Positions 31,169 through 40,043 of a stretch of DNA of 64,000 bases are shown here, in pieces. Origin of the DNA: Phenylobacterium hankyongense (GTDB lineage Bacteria; Pseudomonadota; Alphaproteobacteria; Caulobacterales; Caulobacteraceae); contig NZ_QFYP01000001.1 in assembly GCF_003254505.1 (NCBI RefSeq), forward strand, positions 418,001 through 482,000, in the 5' to 3' direction. Position numbers and translations under genes: made by a program. The notes under the pieces were generated by a model. It saw only the letters and a list, made by a program, of their open reading frames with translations, was not told the DNA's origin and did no database searches. The first letter of the stretch is position 1, and each line of letters opens with the position of its first letter.

Positions 31169-32314
31169 ATGACCGCCCAAGACCACACCCACGTGCGCCC
31201 CTGGCGCGCCATCCAGCGCCGCCCGTCGCGCAAGATCCGCGTGGGCTCCGTGGAGGTGGGCGGCGACGCCCCGATCACCGTCCAGTCGATGACCAACACC
31301 CTGACCGCGGACGCCGCGGCCACCATCGACCAGATCCGCCAGCTGGAGGAGGCCGGCGCCGACATCGTCCGCGTCTCCTGCCCCGACGAGGACTCCACCG
31401 CCGCCTTCCGGACCATCGCCAAGGCCTCGAAGGTCCCGCTCGTGGCCGACATCCACTTCCACTACAAGCGCGGCATCGAGGCGGCCCAGGCCGGCGCGGC
31501 CTGCCTGCGGATCAACCCCGGCAACATCGGCCGCCCCGACCGGGTGCGCGACGTGATCCAGGCGGCCCGCGACCACGGCTGCTCGATGCGGATCGGCGTC
31601 AACGCCGGCTCGCTGGAGCCGCACCTGCTGGAGAAGTACGGCGAGCCCTGCCCGGACGCGATGGTCGAGAGCGCGCTCGGCCACGCCCGCATCCTGCAGG
31701 ACCACGACTTCCACGACTTCAAGATCAGCGTGAAGGCCTCGGACCTGTTCATGACCGTGGCCGCCTACCAGCTGCTGGCCGAGGCCATCGACTGCCCGCT
31801 GCACATCGGCGTCACCGAGGCCGGCGCCGCGCGCACCGGCACCGTGAAGTCCTCGATCGGCATGGGGGCCCTGCTGTGGGCCGGGATCGGCGACACCATC
31901 CGCGTCAGCCTGGCGGCCGACCCGGTCGAGGAGGTCAAGGTCGGCTTCGACATGCTGAAGTCGCTGGGCCTGCGCCACCGCGGCGTGAACATCATCGCCT
32001 GCCCCTCCTGCGCCCGGCAGGGTTTCAACGTCATCAAGACCGTCGAGGCGCTGGAAGAGCGGCTGGCCCACATCGCCACGCCGCTCAGCCTGTCGATCAT
32101 CGGCTGCGTGGTGAACGGTCCGGGCGAGGCGCTGATGACCGACCTGGGCTTCACCGGCGGCGGCAAGGGCGCGGGCATGGTCTACATGGCCGGCAAGCCC
32201 GACCACAAGATGGACAACGAGCGGATGGTCGACCACATCGTCGAGCTGGTCGAAGCCCGCGCCGCGCAGATCGAAGCCGAGAAGATCACAGCCACGCTGG
32301 CGGCCGCCGAATAG
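31169..32314 (+). CDS. ispG: 4-hydroxy-3-methylbut-2-enyl diphosphate synthase IspG
   Basis: IspG converts MEcPP to HMBPP in the MEP isoprenoid pathway using a 4Fe-4S cluster. The 381-residue product has the N-terminal TIM-barrel signature [23 protein letters not shown] split over two lines, cluster cysteines in CPSCARQGF and [13 protein letters not shown], and the [16 protein letters not shown] end ([17 protein letters not shown]). Length matches. No ribosome site is obvious. Confidence 0.97.
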   Translation: MTAQDHTHVRPWRAIQRRPSRKIRVGSVEVGGDAPITVQSMTNTLTADAAATIDQIRQLEEAGADIVRVSCPDEDSTAAFRTIAKASKVPLVADIHFHYKRGIEAAQAGAACLRINPGNIGRPDRVRDVIQAARDHGCSMRIGVNAGSLEPHLLEKYGEPCPDAMVESALGHARILQDHDFHDFKISVKASDLFMTVAAYQLLAEAIDCPLHIGVTEAGAARTGTVKSSIGMGALLWAGIGDTIRVSLAADPVEEVKVGFDMLKSLGLRHRGVNIIACPSCARQGFNVIKTVEALEERLAHIATPLSLSIIGCVVNGPGEALMTDLGFTGGGKGAGMVYMAGKPDHKMDNERMVDHIVELVEARAAQIEAEKITATLAAAE

Positions 32315-32404
32315 GGCTGCGGACCCCGAACCTGACGCCTGCGTCACTGTTGCGCAGGCCGGGCTTCCGGGCTTAGGTGGCGGCCGACATCACGGGAGGG
32401 ACAC

Positions 32405-32698
32405 ATGTCCGCGGACGGCAACTGGAAGATCACCATCAACACGCCGATGGGCGCGCAGGAAGTGACGGCCAACATCACGACCAGCGGCGACTCCTTCACC
32501 GGCAAGACCGAGGGCCGCATGGGCTCCCAGGAGATCACCGGCAAGGTCGCCGGCGACACCCTCACCTGGAGCAGCGACATCACCAGCCCGATGCCGATGA
32601 CGCTGGAGTTCGAGGCCAAGGTCGACGGCGACAAGATGACCGGCAACGTCAAGCTCGGCGCCTTCGGCAACGCCCCGCTGAGCGGCGTCCGCGTCTGA
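32405..32698 (+). CDS. Small conserved beta-rich protein of unknown function
   Basis: The 97-residue product has no signal peptide or membrane segment. It is built of short beta-type strands with the pattern W-K-I-T-I-N-T-P-M-G, FTGKTEGRMGSQEITG, MTLEFEAKVDGDKMTGNVKLG, a kind of repeat I know from short uncharacterised proteins in Sphingomonadales and Caulobacterales. GGGAGGGAC precedes the ATG and a strong terminator follows, so it is a real single-gene unit. Confidence 0.8.
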   Translation: MSADGNWKITINTPMGAQEVTANITTSGDSFTGKTEGRMGSQEITGKVAGDTLTWSSDITSPMPMTLEFEAKVDGDKMTGNVKLGAFGNAPLSGVRV

Positions 32699-32737
32699 CG
32701 CGACGGAAAATTCGCGCCCGATCGGCGCGCACGAAAA

Positions 32738-32775
32738 AAGGCCCTGCCCGGCGACGGGCAGGGCCTTAGTTTTTC
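32738..32775 (+). terminator. Rho-independent terminator
   Basis: A perfect 12-bp stem AAGGCCCTGCCC (32738-32749) pairs with GGGCAGGGCCTT (32756-32767), followed by AGTTTTTC. It ends the transcript of the 97-residue protein ahead of prfA. Confidence 0.92.
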
Positions 32776-32850
32776 TACCGGCTGCGGACGTTTGGCATCC
32801 GCGTCCCGGGGCGCTAGAGGAAGCTCCCTTCATCTGCCGGTAGACCCAAG

Positions 32851-33924
32851 TTGCGACTTCCCCAGGCCAGGCTCGACCAGGTGCTCGAACGCTTCCGCGA
32901 GATCGAGGCGCGCATGGGCGCCGCCAGCGACGGCGCCGAGATCGTGCGCCTGTCCAAGGAGCACGCCGAGCTGCGGCCGGTGGCCGACGCCGTCCAGACC
33001 CTGGAGCGCGCCCGCGCCGAACTGCCCGAGCTCGAGGAGATGGCGGCGGGCGATCCGGAGATGGCCGCGCTGGCCCGCGACGAGCTGGACGCCCTGAAGG
33101 ACCGGCTGCCGAACCTGGAGCGCGAAGTCGCGCTGCTGCTGGCGCCCAAGGACCGCGACGAGAACGCCTCGGCGATCCTCGAAGTCCGCGCCGGCACCGG
33201 CGGCGACGAGGCCGCCCTGTTCGCCGGCGACCTGTTCCGCATGTACCAGCGCTACGCCGCCCTGCGCGGCTGGCAGGTGGAGATCGACAGCCTCTCCGAG
33301 GGCGAGATGGGCGGCTACAAGGAGATCATCGCCGCGGTCACCGGCGACGGCGTGTTCGGCCGGCTCAAGTTCGAGAGCGGCGTCCACCGCGTCCAGCGGG
33401 TGCCGGCCACCGAGGCCCAGGGGCGCATCCACACCTCCGCCGCCACCGTCGCCGTCCTGCCCGAGCCCGAAGACGTGGAGATCGACATCCGCGACCAGGA
33501 CCTGCGCATCGACACCTACCGCTCGTCCGGCGCCGGCGGCCAGCACGTCAACAAGACCGACTCCGCCGTGCGCATCACCCACCTGCCCACCGGCATCGTG
33601 GTGACCTCCTCGGAGAAGTCGCAGCACCAGAACCGCGCCCGCGCCATGAAGGCCCTGAAGGTCAAGCTCTACGACCAGCAGCGCGAGGCCCTCGACAGCG
33701 CCCGCTCCAGCGCCCGCAAGAGCCAGGTCGGCTCCGGCGACCGCTCCGAGCGCATCCGCACCTACAACTTCCCGCAAGGCCGGGTCACCGACCACCGCAT
33801 CAACCTGACCCTCTACAACCTGCCGAAGATCCTCGAGGGCGAGGCGCTCGACGACGTCATCGAACCGCTGATCGCCGAGGACCAGGCCGCGCGCCTGTCG
33901 GCCCTGGAAGACGAGTTCGCCTGA
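32851..33924 (+). CDS. prfA: Peptide chain release factor 1
   Basis: RF1 releases polypeptides at UAA and UAG. The 357-residue product begins [14 protein letters not shown], has the codon-recognition PxT motif ([15 protein letters not shown] region), and the catalytic GGQ in [16 protein letters not shown]. It starts at a TTG with no strong ribosome site; no in-frame ATG precedes the conserved N-terminus. Downstream prmC methylates the GGQ glutamine, a functional pairing usual in bacteria, here with a MOSC gene between. Confidence 0.96.
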   Translation: MRLPQARLDQVLERFREIEARMGAASDGAEIVRLSKEHAELRPVADAVQTLERARAELPELEEMAAGDPEMAALARDELDALKDRLPNLEREVALLLAPKDRDENASAILEVRAGTGGDEAALFAGDLFRMYQRYAALRGWQVEIDSLSEGEMGGYKEIIAAVTGDGVFGRLKFESGVHRVQRVPATEAQGRIHTSAATVAVLPEPEDVEIDIRDQDLRIDTYRSSGAGGQHVNKTDSAVRITHLPTGIVVTSSEKSQHQNRARAMKALKVKLYDQQREALDSARSSARKSQVGSGDRSERIRTYNFPQGRVTDHRINLTLYNLPKILEGEALDDVIEPLIAEDQAARLSALEDEFA

Positions 33925-33937
33925 GGTCCCTCCCCTT

Positions 33938-33994
33938 GTCATCCTCCGGTCGGCCGAAGGCTGATCCGGGGGACCCATCCCAAGGTCGATATGG
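33938..33994. repeat. Dispersed palindromic repeat, family R3
   Basis: GTCATCCTCCGGTCGGCCGAAGG...CTGATCCGGGGGACCCATCCCAAGG recurs almost identically at 47938-47995 with small changes. It lies between prfA and the MOSC gene and can form an imperfect stem. Confidence 0.75.
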
Positions 33995-34049
33995 AGGCGC
34001 GACCCTGCGGCGCTTGTCCCCCACCGGCATCAGCCGCTAGACGCCATCC

Positions 34050-34850
34050 ATGACCGGCCACGTCAGCGCCATCTTCCGCCATCCGGTGAAGGGCTTCACG
34101 CCCGAGCCGCTGACCCACGTCGACCTGGCGCCCCGCGAGGGCTTTCCCTTCGACCGGCTGTGGGCGGTGGAGAACGGCCCCAGCGGCTTCGATCCGGCCG
34201 CGCCGGTGTTCATTCCCAAGCAGAAGTTCACCGTGCTCGCCAGCCTGCCGCGGGTGGCCGCCGCCCGCACCCGCTACGACGAGGCGTCTGGCGTCCTGCA
34301 TGCGGCCGCCGAGGGCCTGCCGAGCTTCGCCGGCGCCCTGGACACCGCCGAAGGCCGCGACGGCCTGGCCGCCTGGCTGACGACGCTGCTCGGCGACGAG
34401 CTGCGGGGGCCGCTGAAGGTGGTCGAGGCGCCCGCCGCCCACCGCTTCACCGACCATCCGCAGGGCCAGGTCTCGGTGGTCAACCTGGCCAGCGTCCGCG
34501 ATCTCGGCCGGCGGATGGGCGTCGAGCTCGACCCCCTGAGGTTCCGCGCCAACCTCTATGTGGACGGCTGGCCGGCCTGGGCGGAGCAGGACTGGACCGG
34601 CCGGGCGTTGATGCTGGGCTGGGCGCAGGCCCGGGTGTTCAAGCCGATCGTGCGCTGCGCGGCGACCCATGTGGACCCGCTGACCGCCATGCGCGACCTG
34701 GATGTCACCCGCGCCCTGTTCGACAATTTCGGCCACATGAACTGTGGCCTCTACCTGCACATCACCGCCGCCGGCCGGATCAGCCGCGGCGACGCCTGCA
34801 CCGCGCCGGCGGTGACGCCGACCCCCGAGGAGGACGCCGAATGGGCCTGA
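34050..34850 (+). CDS. MOSC domain-containing protein
   Basis: The 266-residue product starts VSAIFRHPVKGFTPEPL, the beta-barrel N-domain of MOSC proteins, then FDRLWAVENG, and carries the conserved Cys in KPIVRCAATHVDP, the residue that in the family binds the molybdenum-cofactor sulfur. The MOSC family handles sulfur transfer to molybdenum cofactor or N-hydroxylated compound reduction (mARC/YcbX). No Moco enzyme is adjacent. It overlaps prmC by ten bases. Confidence 0.9.
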   Translation: MTGHVSAIFRHPVKGFTPEPLTHVDLAPREGFPFDRLWAVENGPSGFDPAAPVFIPKQKFTVLASLPRVAAARTRYDEASGVLHAAAEGLPSFAGALDTAEGRDGLAAWLTTLLGDELRGPLKVVEAPAAHRFTDHPQGQVSVVNLASVRDLGRRMGVELDPLRFRANLYVDGWPAWAEQDWTGRALMLGWAQARVFKPIVRCAATHVDPLTAMRDLDVTRALFDNFGHMNCGLYLHITAAGRISRGDACTAPAVTPTPEEDAEWA

Positions 34851-35710
34851 CGCTGGTGAAGGCCTGGACGGGCGCCAAGCAGCGCCTGCAGGCGGCGGGG
34901 CTGGCCGGCCCGGTGATCGACGCGCGCCTGCTGGTGGAGGCGGCGGCCGAGGCCACCCGCGTCGACATCGTCACCGATCCGCACCGCGCCCTGACGCCGG
35001 CGCAGGAGGCGACGCTGGAGGACTATCTGGCCCGCCGCGAACGCCGCGAACCGGTCAGCCACATCCTCGGCCGCAAGGGCTTCTGGAAGATCATGCTGTC
35101 GGTCACCCCCGACGTGCTGACGCCCCGGCCCGACACCGAGACCGTGGTGGAGTTCGCGCTGCGCGACTTCCCGGAGCAGGCCGCCTGGTCGATCCTCGAT
35201 CTCGGCGTCGGCTCCGGCGCGATCCTGCTGGCGCTGCTGGCCGACCGGCCGGCGGCCCGGGGCCTGGGCGTGGACGTCTCCGAGGAGGCGCTGGCGGTGG
35301 CGCGCGAGAACGCCGCCAACCTCGGCCTCGCCGGCCGCGTCGCCCTGCTGCGCGGCGACTGGGCCGCCGGCCTGGGCGACGCCACCTTCGACCTGGTGGT
35401 CTCCAATCCGCCCTACATCGCCAGCCACGTGATCGAGGAGCTGGAGCCGGAGGTCCGCGACCACGAGCCCCGCCTGGCGCTGGAGGGCGGGGCCGACGGC
35501 CTCGACGCCTATCGGGCGCTCGCGCCGCAGATCCTGCGGGTGCTGAAGCCCGGTGGCCGCTTCGCCGTGGAGATCGGCTACGACCAGAAGGACGCCGTCG
35601 AGGCCCTGTTCCGGCAGGCCGGCGCCCGCGACGTCCAGACCATCCGCGACCTGGGCGATCGGGACCGGGTTGTCGCGGGTTCGAAAAACCCCTTGGAAAC
35701 GCGCCCTTGA
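34841..35710 (+). CDS. prmC: Release factor glutamine methyltransferase PrmC
   Basis: PrmC methylates the glutamine of the GGQ motif in release factors. The 289-residue product has the N-terminal helical domain, EPVSHILGRKGFW, the SAM loop LDLGVGSGAILLALL and the active-site NPPY in VVSNPPYIASHV. It starts at ATG 34841, within the end of the MOSC gene, so it is translated by coupling from the same transcript, and prfA is just upstream. Confidence 0.96.
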   Translation: MGLTLVKAWTGAKQRLQAAGLAGPVIDARLLVEAAAEATRVDIVTDPHRALTPAQEATLEDYLARRERREPVSHILGRKGFWKIMLSVTPDVLTPRPDTETVVEFALRDFPEQAAWSILDLGVGSGAILLALLADRPAARGLGVDVSEEALAVARENAANLGLAGRVALLRGDWAAGLGDATFDLVVSNPPYIASHVIEELEPEVRDHEPRLALEGGADGLDAYRALAPQILRVLKPGGRFAVEIGYDQKDAVEALFRQAGARDVQTIRDLGDRDRVVAGSKNPLETRP

Positions 35711-35964
35711 GTCGTTACATCAGTCCCTGTCTCCACCCAATTCGCCGGCTTCAGGTAGACGCGCCCCATAAGGACGCCCGCCAGAGCCGGCCGGCGCGAC
35801 GCTTCACATAAAGGCCTCTCGCTGAAGAGCTTCCGGGCGGAAGACTGGGAACACTTAGCGTCTTCAACAATCCAGCCGGGCCAGTCTCCCGAACCCGCTG
35901 AACGCTAGCGCACCGCGACCTGACCCAAGGTCCGCTCAAGGAAGAGCCGAACGGTTATCGAATA

Positions 35965-37002
35965 ATGAGAGATTTCAAAGGCATGAAGCGTCAGCGCGGC
36001 CGCAATCGCGGCGGTGGCGGCGGAAGTGGCGGCGGCGGTGGCGGCAAGCCGCAGCAGCAGAACGCCAACCGGGCGTTCGACTCCAACGGGCCCGAGGGCG
36101 TGAAAGTGCGCGGCAACGCCCAGCACGTCTTCGAGAAGTACCAGCAGCTGGCGCGTGACGCCGGCGCGGCCGGCGACCGGGTGCTGGCCGAGAACTACCT
36201 GCAGCACGCCGAGCACTATTTCCGCCTGCTGCGCGCCATGCAGCCGCAGCGTCCGGCCAGCGAGATCCTCGGCCGCGACCACTTCTCCTCCGGCTTCGAC
36301 ATCGACTTCGAGGACGAGGGCGTCCAGGCCCAGGCCGAAGCCGCCGACGAGGCCGCCGCCGAAGCCGGCGACCAGCCCGACGGCGAAGCCCGCTGGCAGG
36401 GCCAGGGCGAGCGTCAGCGCGACGACCGCCCCCGTGACGATCGCCCGCGCGATGATCGCCCCCGCGACGACCGCCCACGTGACGGTCAACGCGACGACCG
36501 CGGCCGCGACGACCGGCCCCGCGGCGACCGCTTCGAATCCCGCGACGGCGCGCCGCGCGAAGGCGGCCAGGGCGGCCGCCGCGACCGCTGGCGCGACCGC
36601 GACGACCGGCCCCGTGACGGCGCACAACGTGACGGCGGCCAACGTGACGACCGTCCGCGCGACGAGCGTCCCCGTGACGAGCGTCCCCGTGAGGATCGCG
36701 CCCCGCGTGAGGACCGCCCGCAGCGCGCCGACCGGCAGGACCGCGCCGAGCGTGATCCGCTGGCGGTGGTCGAGCCCCAGGCCCAGCCGCTGGTGACCCC
36801 CGAACAACGCCCCTCGCCCGTGCTGCGCGATTCCGAGGGCGGCGAAAGCCACGCCCCGGCCTTCCTGCAGACCTCCACCGCGCCGCGTCCCGACGCCGGC
36901 GACGAGGAGGCCCCGGCCCGCAAGCCCCGCCGCCGCCGCGCCCCGCGCAGCTTCGACGGCGGCGAAGGCGCCCCGCCCGCCAGCGAGACCGAAGAAGCCT
37001 GA
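35965..37002 (+). CDS. DUF4167 protein with Arg/Asp-rich repeat tail
   Basis: The 345-residue product starts MRDFKGMKRQRGRNR, then a poly-Gly stretch, then the DUF4167 core (VRGNAQHVFEKYQQLARDAGAAGDRVLAENYLQHAEHYFRLL, shown in part), typical of an alphaproteobacterial family thought to bind RNA. Residues about 150-260 are low-complexity repeats of the type RDDRPRD, probably disordered. The C-terminus has RKPRRRRAPRSF. The 254-base gap after prmC (35711-35964) contains no recognised motif. A strong terminator follows. Confidence 0.88.
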   Translation: MRDFKGMKRQRGRNRGGGGGSGGGGGGKPQQQNANRAFDSNGPEGVKVRGNAQHVFEKYQQLARDAGAAGDRVLAENYLQHAEHYFRLLRAMQPQRPASEILGRDHFSSGFDIDFEDEGVQAQAEAADEAAAEAGDQPDGEARWQGQGERQRDDRPRDDRPRDDRPRDDRPRDGQRDDRGRDDRPRGDRFESRDGAPREGGQGGRRDRWRDRDDRPRDGAQRDGGQRDDRPRDERPRDERPREDRAPREDRPQRADRQDRAERDPLAVVEPQAQPLVTPEQRPSPVLRDSEGGESHAPAFLQTSTAPRPDAGDEEAPARKPRRRRAPRSFDGGEGAPPASETEEA

Positions 37003-37026
37003 GGCTCCTCGGACCCCGAACACCGA

Positions 37027-37060
37027 AAAGCCCGCGGATCGCTCCGCGGGCTTTTTTGTT
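37027..37060 (+). terminator. Rho-independent terminator after the DUF4167 gene
   Basis: A perfect 12-bp stem AAAGCCCGCGGA (37027-37038) pairs with TCCGCGGGCTTT (37043-37054) around a TCGC loop, followed by TTTGTTGTT. Confidence 0.93.
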
Positions 37061-37065
37061 GTTCC

Positions 37066-37275
37066 TCCCCCCCTGGGGAGGGGGTCGGCGCCGACCCCGG
37101 AGGACCCCCTCAGTCGGCTTCGCCGACGGCTCCCCCAAGGGGGAGCAACCCGGTGCTGCCAAGTTCCTCCCCCCTGGGGGAGGGGGACCGCGAAGCGGTG
37201 GAGGGGAGCAGCGTCGACCCCGGAGGACCCCCTCAGTCGGCTTCGCCGACAGCCCCCCAAGGGGGGAGCAACTGC
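37066..37275. repeat. Two tandem copies of dispersed repeat family R1
   Basis: Each copy holds CTCCCCCCTGGGGGAG-like hairpins, GACCCCGGAGGACCCCCTCAG and the stem GTCGGCTTCGCCGAC. The unit near 37066-37150 and that near 37165-37270 are nearly the same sequence, the second with an added CGCGAAGCGGTGGAGGGGAG. The stretch lies between the DUF4167 terminator and the 3' end of the receptor gene. Confidence 0.8.
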
Positions 37276-37278
37276 GGC

Positions 37279-39387
37279 CTAGAAAGCCTTGCTCACGCCG
37301 ACGAACACCCCGCGCCGGGCGCCGTACTGCGGCGCGCCCACGCCGACGCCGGAGCCGTCGCGGATGCCGTATTTCTCGTCGAAGGCGTTGATCACGTCGG
37401 CGCGCACGGTCAGCGGACCGCCGGGCAGGCCCTGGACTTCCTGCGACACGCCGAAGTTGACCTGGGTGTAGGCCGGCATCGTGTCGCCGTTCGGCACGGC
37501 GCCGGTGGTGCGGCGCAGGCCGGAGCCATAGATCACGTCCGTCGAGACCCGCGTGCCGGTCTCGAACCGGTACGAGGCGCCGGCCGAGACCGTGTAGGTC
37601 TGGTCGTGGTCCAGGTAGATGAAGTGGTTCTGGATATAGGCGAGGTCCGCCGGATCGAAGTTGAACTGGCTGGAGACGATGTTCTTCCCCTTCGCCTGGG
37701 CGATCGCCAGGTTGGCGTAGGTCGACAGCGGCCCCTTGGCGTAGCTGGCGCTGAACTCCACGCCCTTGGCGTAGCCCTCGGCGTAGTTGAACGGCGTCAG
37801 GATGATCGGCGCGCCGAACTGGCCCTCGTCGATCAGGTTCTTGGCCTTCTTGTAATAGGCGTCGACGCCCAGCGTCAGGCCGCCGATCTTCTGCTCCACG
37901 CCCAGGTCGAAATAGTTGTCGCGCTCCGAGCGGGGGGTGTCGTTCTGCGTGCCCGGCGCCTCGGCGGTGGTGCCGACGAACTTCGCCACCGACTCGCTGG
38001 CCACCAGCTCGAACGGCGGCGGCGTGAAGTAGCGGGCGTAGCCGCCGTGCACCGTCAGGCCTTCAGCCGGCGTCCAGACCAGGTTCGCCCGCGGGCTCAG
38101 CTGGTTCTCCCGACGGAAGGCGGCCAGCTGGTCGAACCGGAGGCCGTAGTTCAGCGTCAGGCTGTCGAGGATCTTCCACTCGTCCTGCAGATAGGCCGAA
38201 TAGGTCCAGGCCGTGGCCTTGCTGTTGTCGACGATGGTGACCGGGATGTCGGAGGTCTGGGCGCCGCCGGCGTCCACCGTGAACACCTGGGAATTGGTGT
38301 TGCTGGTGGTGCGGTCGGTGGAGACGATCAGGCCGCCGCGCAGGGTGTGGGCGTCGTTGAGGTTGTAGACCCCCTCGAGCTGGGTCCCCATCGACAGGTC
38401 GGTCTTCTTGGCGGCCTGGGCGATGCCGTTGAACAGGAGCTCGCCGGCCACGTCCGGCCGGTAGCTCAGCTCCGAATAGCGCGTGAAGAACGAGGCCTGG
38501 CCGGTGAACTTGTCGGCGGTCTTCAGGTAGGTGACGATGCCGTAGCTCGTCCCCTCGCGCTGGTTCTGGTTCAGGTTCTCCGAGGCGAAGTTGGTCTGGC
38601 CGCGAAGGCTCAGGCCGAGGTCCGGCTGCAGCCCGCCGACGTTGGGGATCTGGAACGTCTGCTGCGAGGTCCCGGCGATCAGCGAGATCCGGCTGGAGTC
38701 GTCGATGATGTGGTCGAAGTAGCCGAACGCCTGGAACTGGTCGGAGTGGTCGTGCAGCGGCGTCGCCCGGCCGTCAGGGCTTTCGATGCCCACGTCGGTG
38801 CCGGTGTAGCTCAGCGAGCCGAAGGCGCTGGATTGGCCCCAGGAGCCACCGTACTCGACGCTCGGCGTGATCACGCCGTGGCTGCCGCCGTAGACCGAGG
38901 CCACGCCGCCGTTCTGGAAGCCGCTCTTGGTAGTGATGTTGATGATCCCGGCGGTGCGCAGGCCGTACTGGGCCGGCAGGGCGCCGGTCACCAGCTGGAT
39001 GTTCGAGGCCAGCCGCGGCGACAGGGTCTGGCCGAACACCGCCAGGCCCTCGGGCAGGATGACGTTGTTCAGGCGGTACTGGATGTTGCCGTGGTCACCG
39101 CGCACGTGCAGCTGGCCGAAGCTGTCCTGCGCCACGCCCGGCGCCTGCAGCACCACCTGGTTCAGCTGGGTGTTGGCCCCGCCCGGCAGGTTGGTGATGA
39201 AGGCCTCGGGCATCGAGTAGCTGGTGGCCCCCAGCGCCGGCTCGATCGCCGAACGGGCGGCGTCCAGGCGCTGGGCGGTGACCACCACCTCGGACACTTC
39301 GCCGGACGCGACGGCCTGGGCCGAGGCCGAGGAGGCGACCAGGGCGCCGGCGCCAACGGCGGCCAGCAGGAGCAGCTTATGCGACAT
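37279..39387 (-). CDS. TonB-dependent outer-membrane receptor, probably for zinc
   Basis: The 702-residue product has a signal peptide (about 1-23, cut after ASA), the TonB box EVVVTAQR, a plug domain with VLQAPGVAQDSFGQLHVRGDHGNIQYRLNNV (in parts) and TAGIINITTKSG, and a 22-strand-type barrel ending in an aromatic residue (VGVSKAF). The two Zur-type palindromes 36-69 bases before its ATG, and the divergent zur gene, point to zinc-starvation control, hence uptake of zinc or a zinc chelate. Substrate is inferred from regulation only. GAGAGGG precedes the ATG. Confidence 0.92.
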   Translation of the reverse strand: MSHKLLLLAAVGAGALVASSASAQAVASGEVSEVVVTAQRLDAARSAIEPALGATSYSMPEAFITNLPGGANTQLNQVVLQAPGVAQDSFGQLHVRGDHGNIQYRLNNVILPEGLAVFGQTLSPRLASNIQLVTGALPAQYGLRTAGIINITTKSGFQNGGVASVYGGSHGVITPSVEYGGSWGQSSAFGSLSYTGTDVGIESPDGRATPLHDHSDQFQAFGYFDHIIDDSSRISLIAGTSQQTFQIPNVGGLQPDLGLSLRGQTNFASENLNQNQREGTSYGIVTYLKTADKFTGQASFFTRYSELSYRPDVAGELLFNGIAQAAKKTDLSMGTQLEGVYNLNDAHTLRGGLIVSTDRTTSNTNSQVFTVDAGGAQTSDIPVTIVDNSKATAWTYSAYLQDEWKILDSLTLNYGLRFDQLAAFRRENQLSPRANLVWTPAEGLTVHGGYARYFTPPPFELVASESVAKFVGTTAEAPGTQNDTPRSERDNYFDLGVEQKIGGLTLGVDAYYKKAKNLIDEGQFGAPIILTPFNYAEGYAKGVEFSASYAKGPLSTYANLAIAQAKGKNIVSSQFNFDPADLAYIQNHFIYLDHDQTYTVSAGASYRFETGTRVSTDVIYGSGLRRTTGAVPNGDTMPAYTQVNFGVSQEVQGLPGGPLTVRADVINAFDEKYGIRDGSGVGVGAPQYGARRGVFVGVSKAF

Positions 39388-39422
39388 CTATCCCTCTCAG
39401 GGCCCTTGAATTCGGCCGACGG

Positions 39423-39456
39423 TGTTATGAGATAACATAGCTGTTATGAAATAACA
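39423..39456. promoter_or_regulatory. Two Zur-type operator palindromes
   Basis: TGTTATGAGATAACA (39423-39437) and TGTTATGAAATAACA (39442-39456) are each perfect 6-bp inverted repeats around three bases, with starts 19 bases apart (just under two helical turns). This TGTTAT-N3-ATAACA form fits the alphaproteobacterial Zur box. Position between the receptor and zur suggests repression of the receptor and autoregulation of zur. Confidence 0.85.
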
Positions 39457-39525
39457 TAACGTGCAGTCAAGATCGTTGTGGCCAAGACGGTTGCGGCGGA
39501 ACGACAAGGCGAGTTAGCTGAAGAC

Positions 39526-40008
39526 ATGGGCGCCGAATGCCACCACGAGGACGGAATCCACCCAGGTCTGCGGGGCCACGCGCTTCGGCGCGCCCTCGGC
39601 CTGGCGGAGTCCAAGTGCGCCGAGACCCAGGAACGGCTGACCCCGCCCCGCCGGCGCGTGCTGGAGCTGCTGCTGGAGTCCCACGGGCCGCTGAAGGCCT
39701 ATGACCTGATCGCCGCCTTCGGCGCGGCCGGCGAGCCGGCCAAGCCGCCGACCGTCTATCGCGCCCTGGAGTTCCTGGAGCGCCTGGGATTCGCTCACCG
39801 GATCGAGAGCCTCAACGCCTATGTCCCCTGCCGGCTCGACGCCGAAGGACACAGCGCGGCCTTCCTGATCTGCGACTGCTGCGGGGCCGCCGAGGAGTTC
39901 GAGCCGGACTTCGCCCCCCAACTCGCCGCCGCCCAGGCCGCCGGCTACGCGGTCCGCGCCGTCACCCTGGAAGCCCGCGGCCGCTGCCCCGCCTGCCGCG
40001 AGGCCTAG
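39526..40008 (+). CDS. zur: Fur-family zinc uptake regulator Zur
   Basis: The 160-residue product has the Fur-family winged helix (ERLTPPRRRVLELLLES, KPPTVYRALEFLERLGFAHRI), a zinc-binding CxxC pair ICDCCG and CPACRE, and a His-rich N-terminus (CHHEDGIHPGLRGH), a pattern of Zur rather than Fur or PerR. ATG 39526 is preferred over a GTG at 39478, which lacks a ribosome site and would add a non-conserved 16 residues. It diverges from the TonB receptor across the two palindromes. Confidence 0.9.
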   Translation: MGAECHHEDGIHPGLRGHALRRALGLAESKCAETQERLTPPRRRVLELLLESHGPLKAYDLIAAFGAAGEPAKPPTVYRALEFLERLGFAHRIESLNAYVPCRLDAEGHSAAFLICDCCGAAEEFEPDFAPQLAAAQAAGYAVRAVTLEARGRCPACREA

Positions 40009-40043
40009 CTCCTCCGGGCCGCCCCCCTCCTTGAGGACGCCGA

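Noticed and set aside
37066..37275. Tandem repeats considered as a CRISPR array
   Set aside because: The units are about 100 bases of GC-rich palindromes in two copies, with no regular short repeat-spacer alternation and no cas genes.
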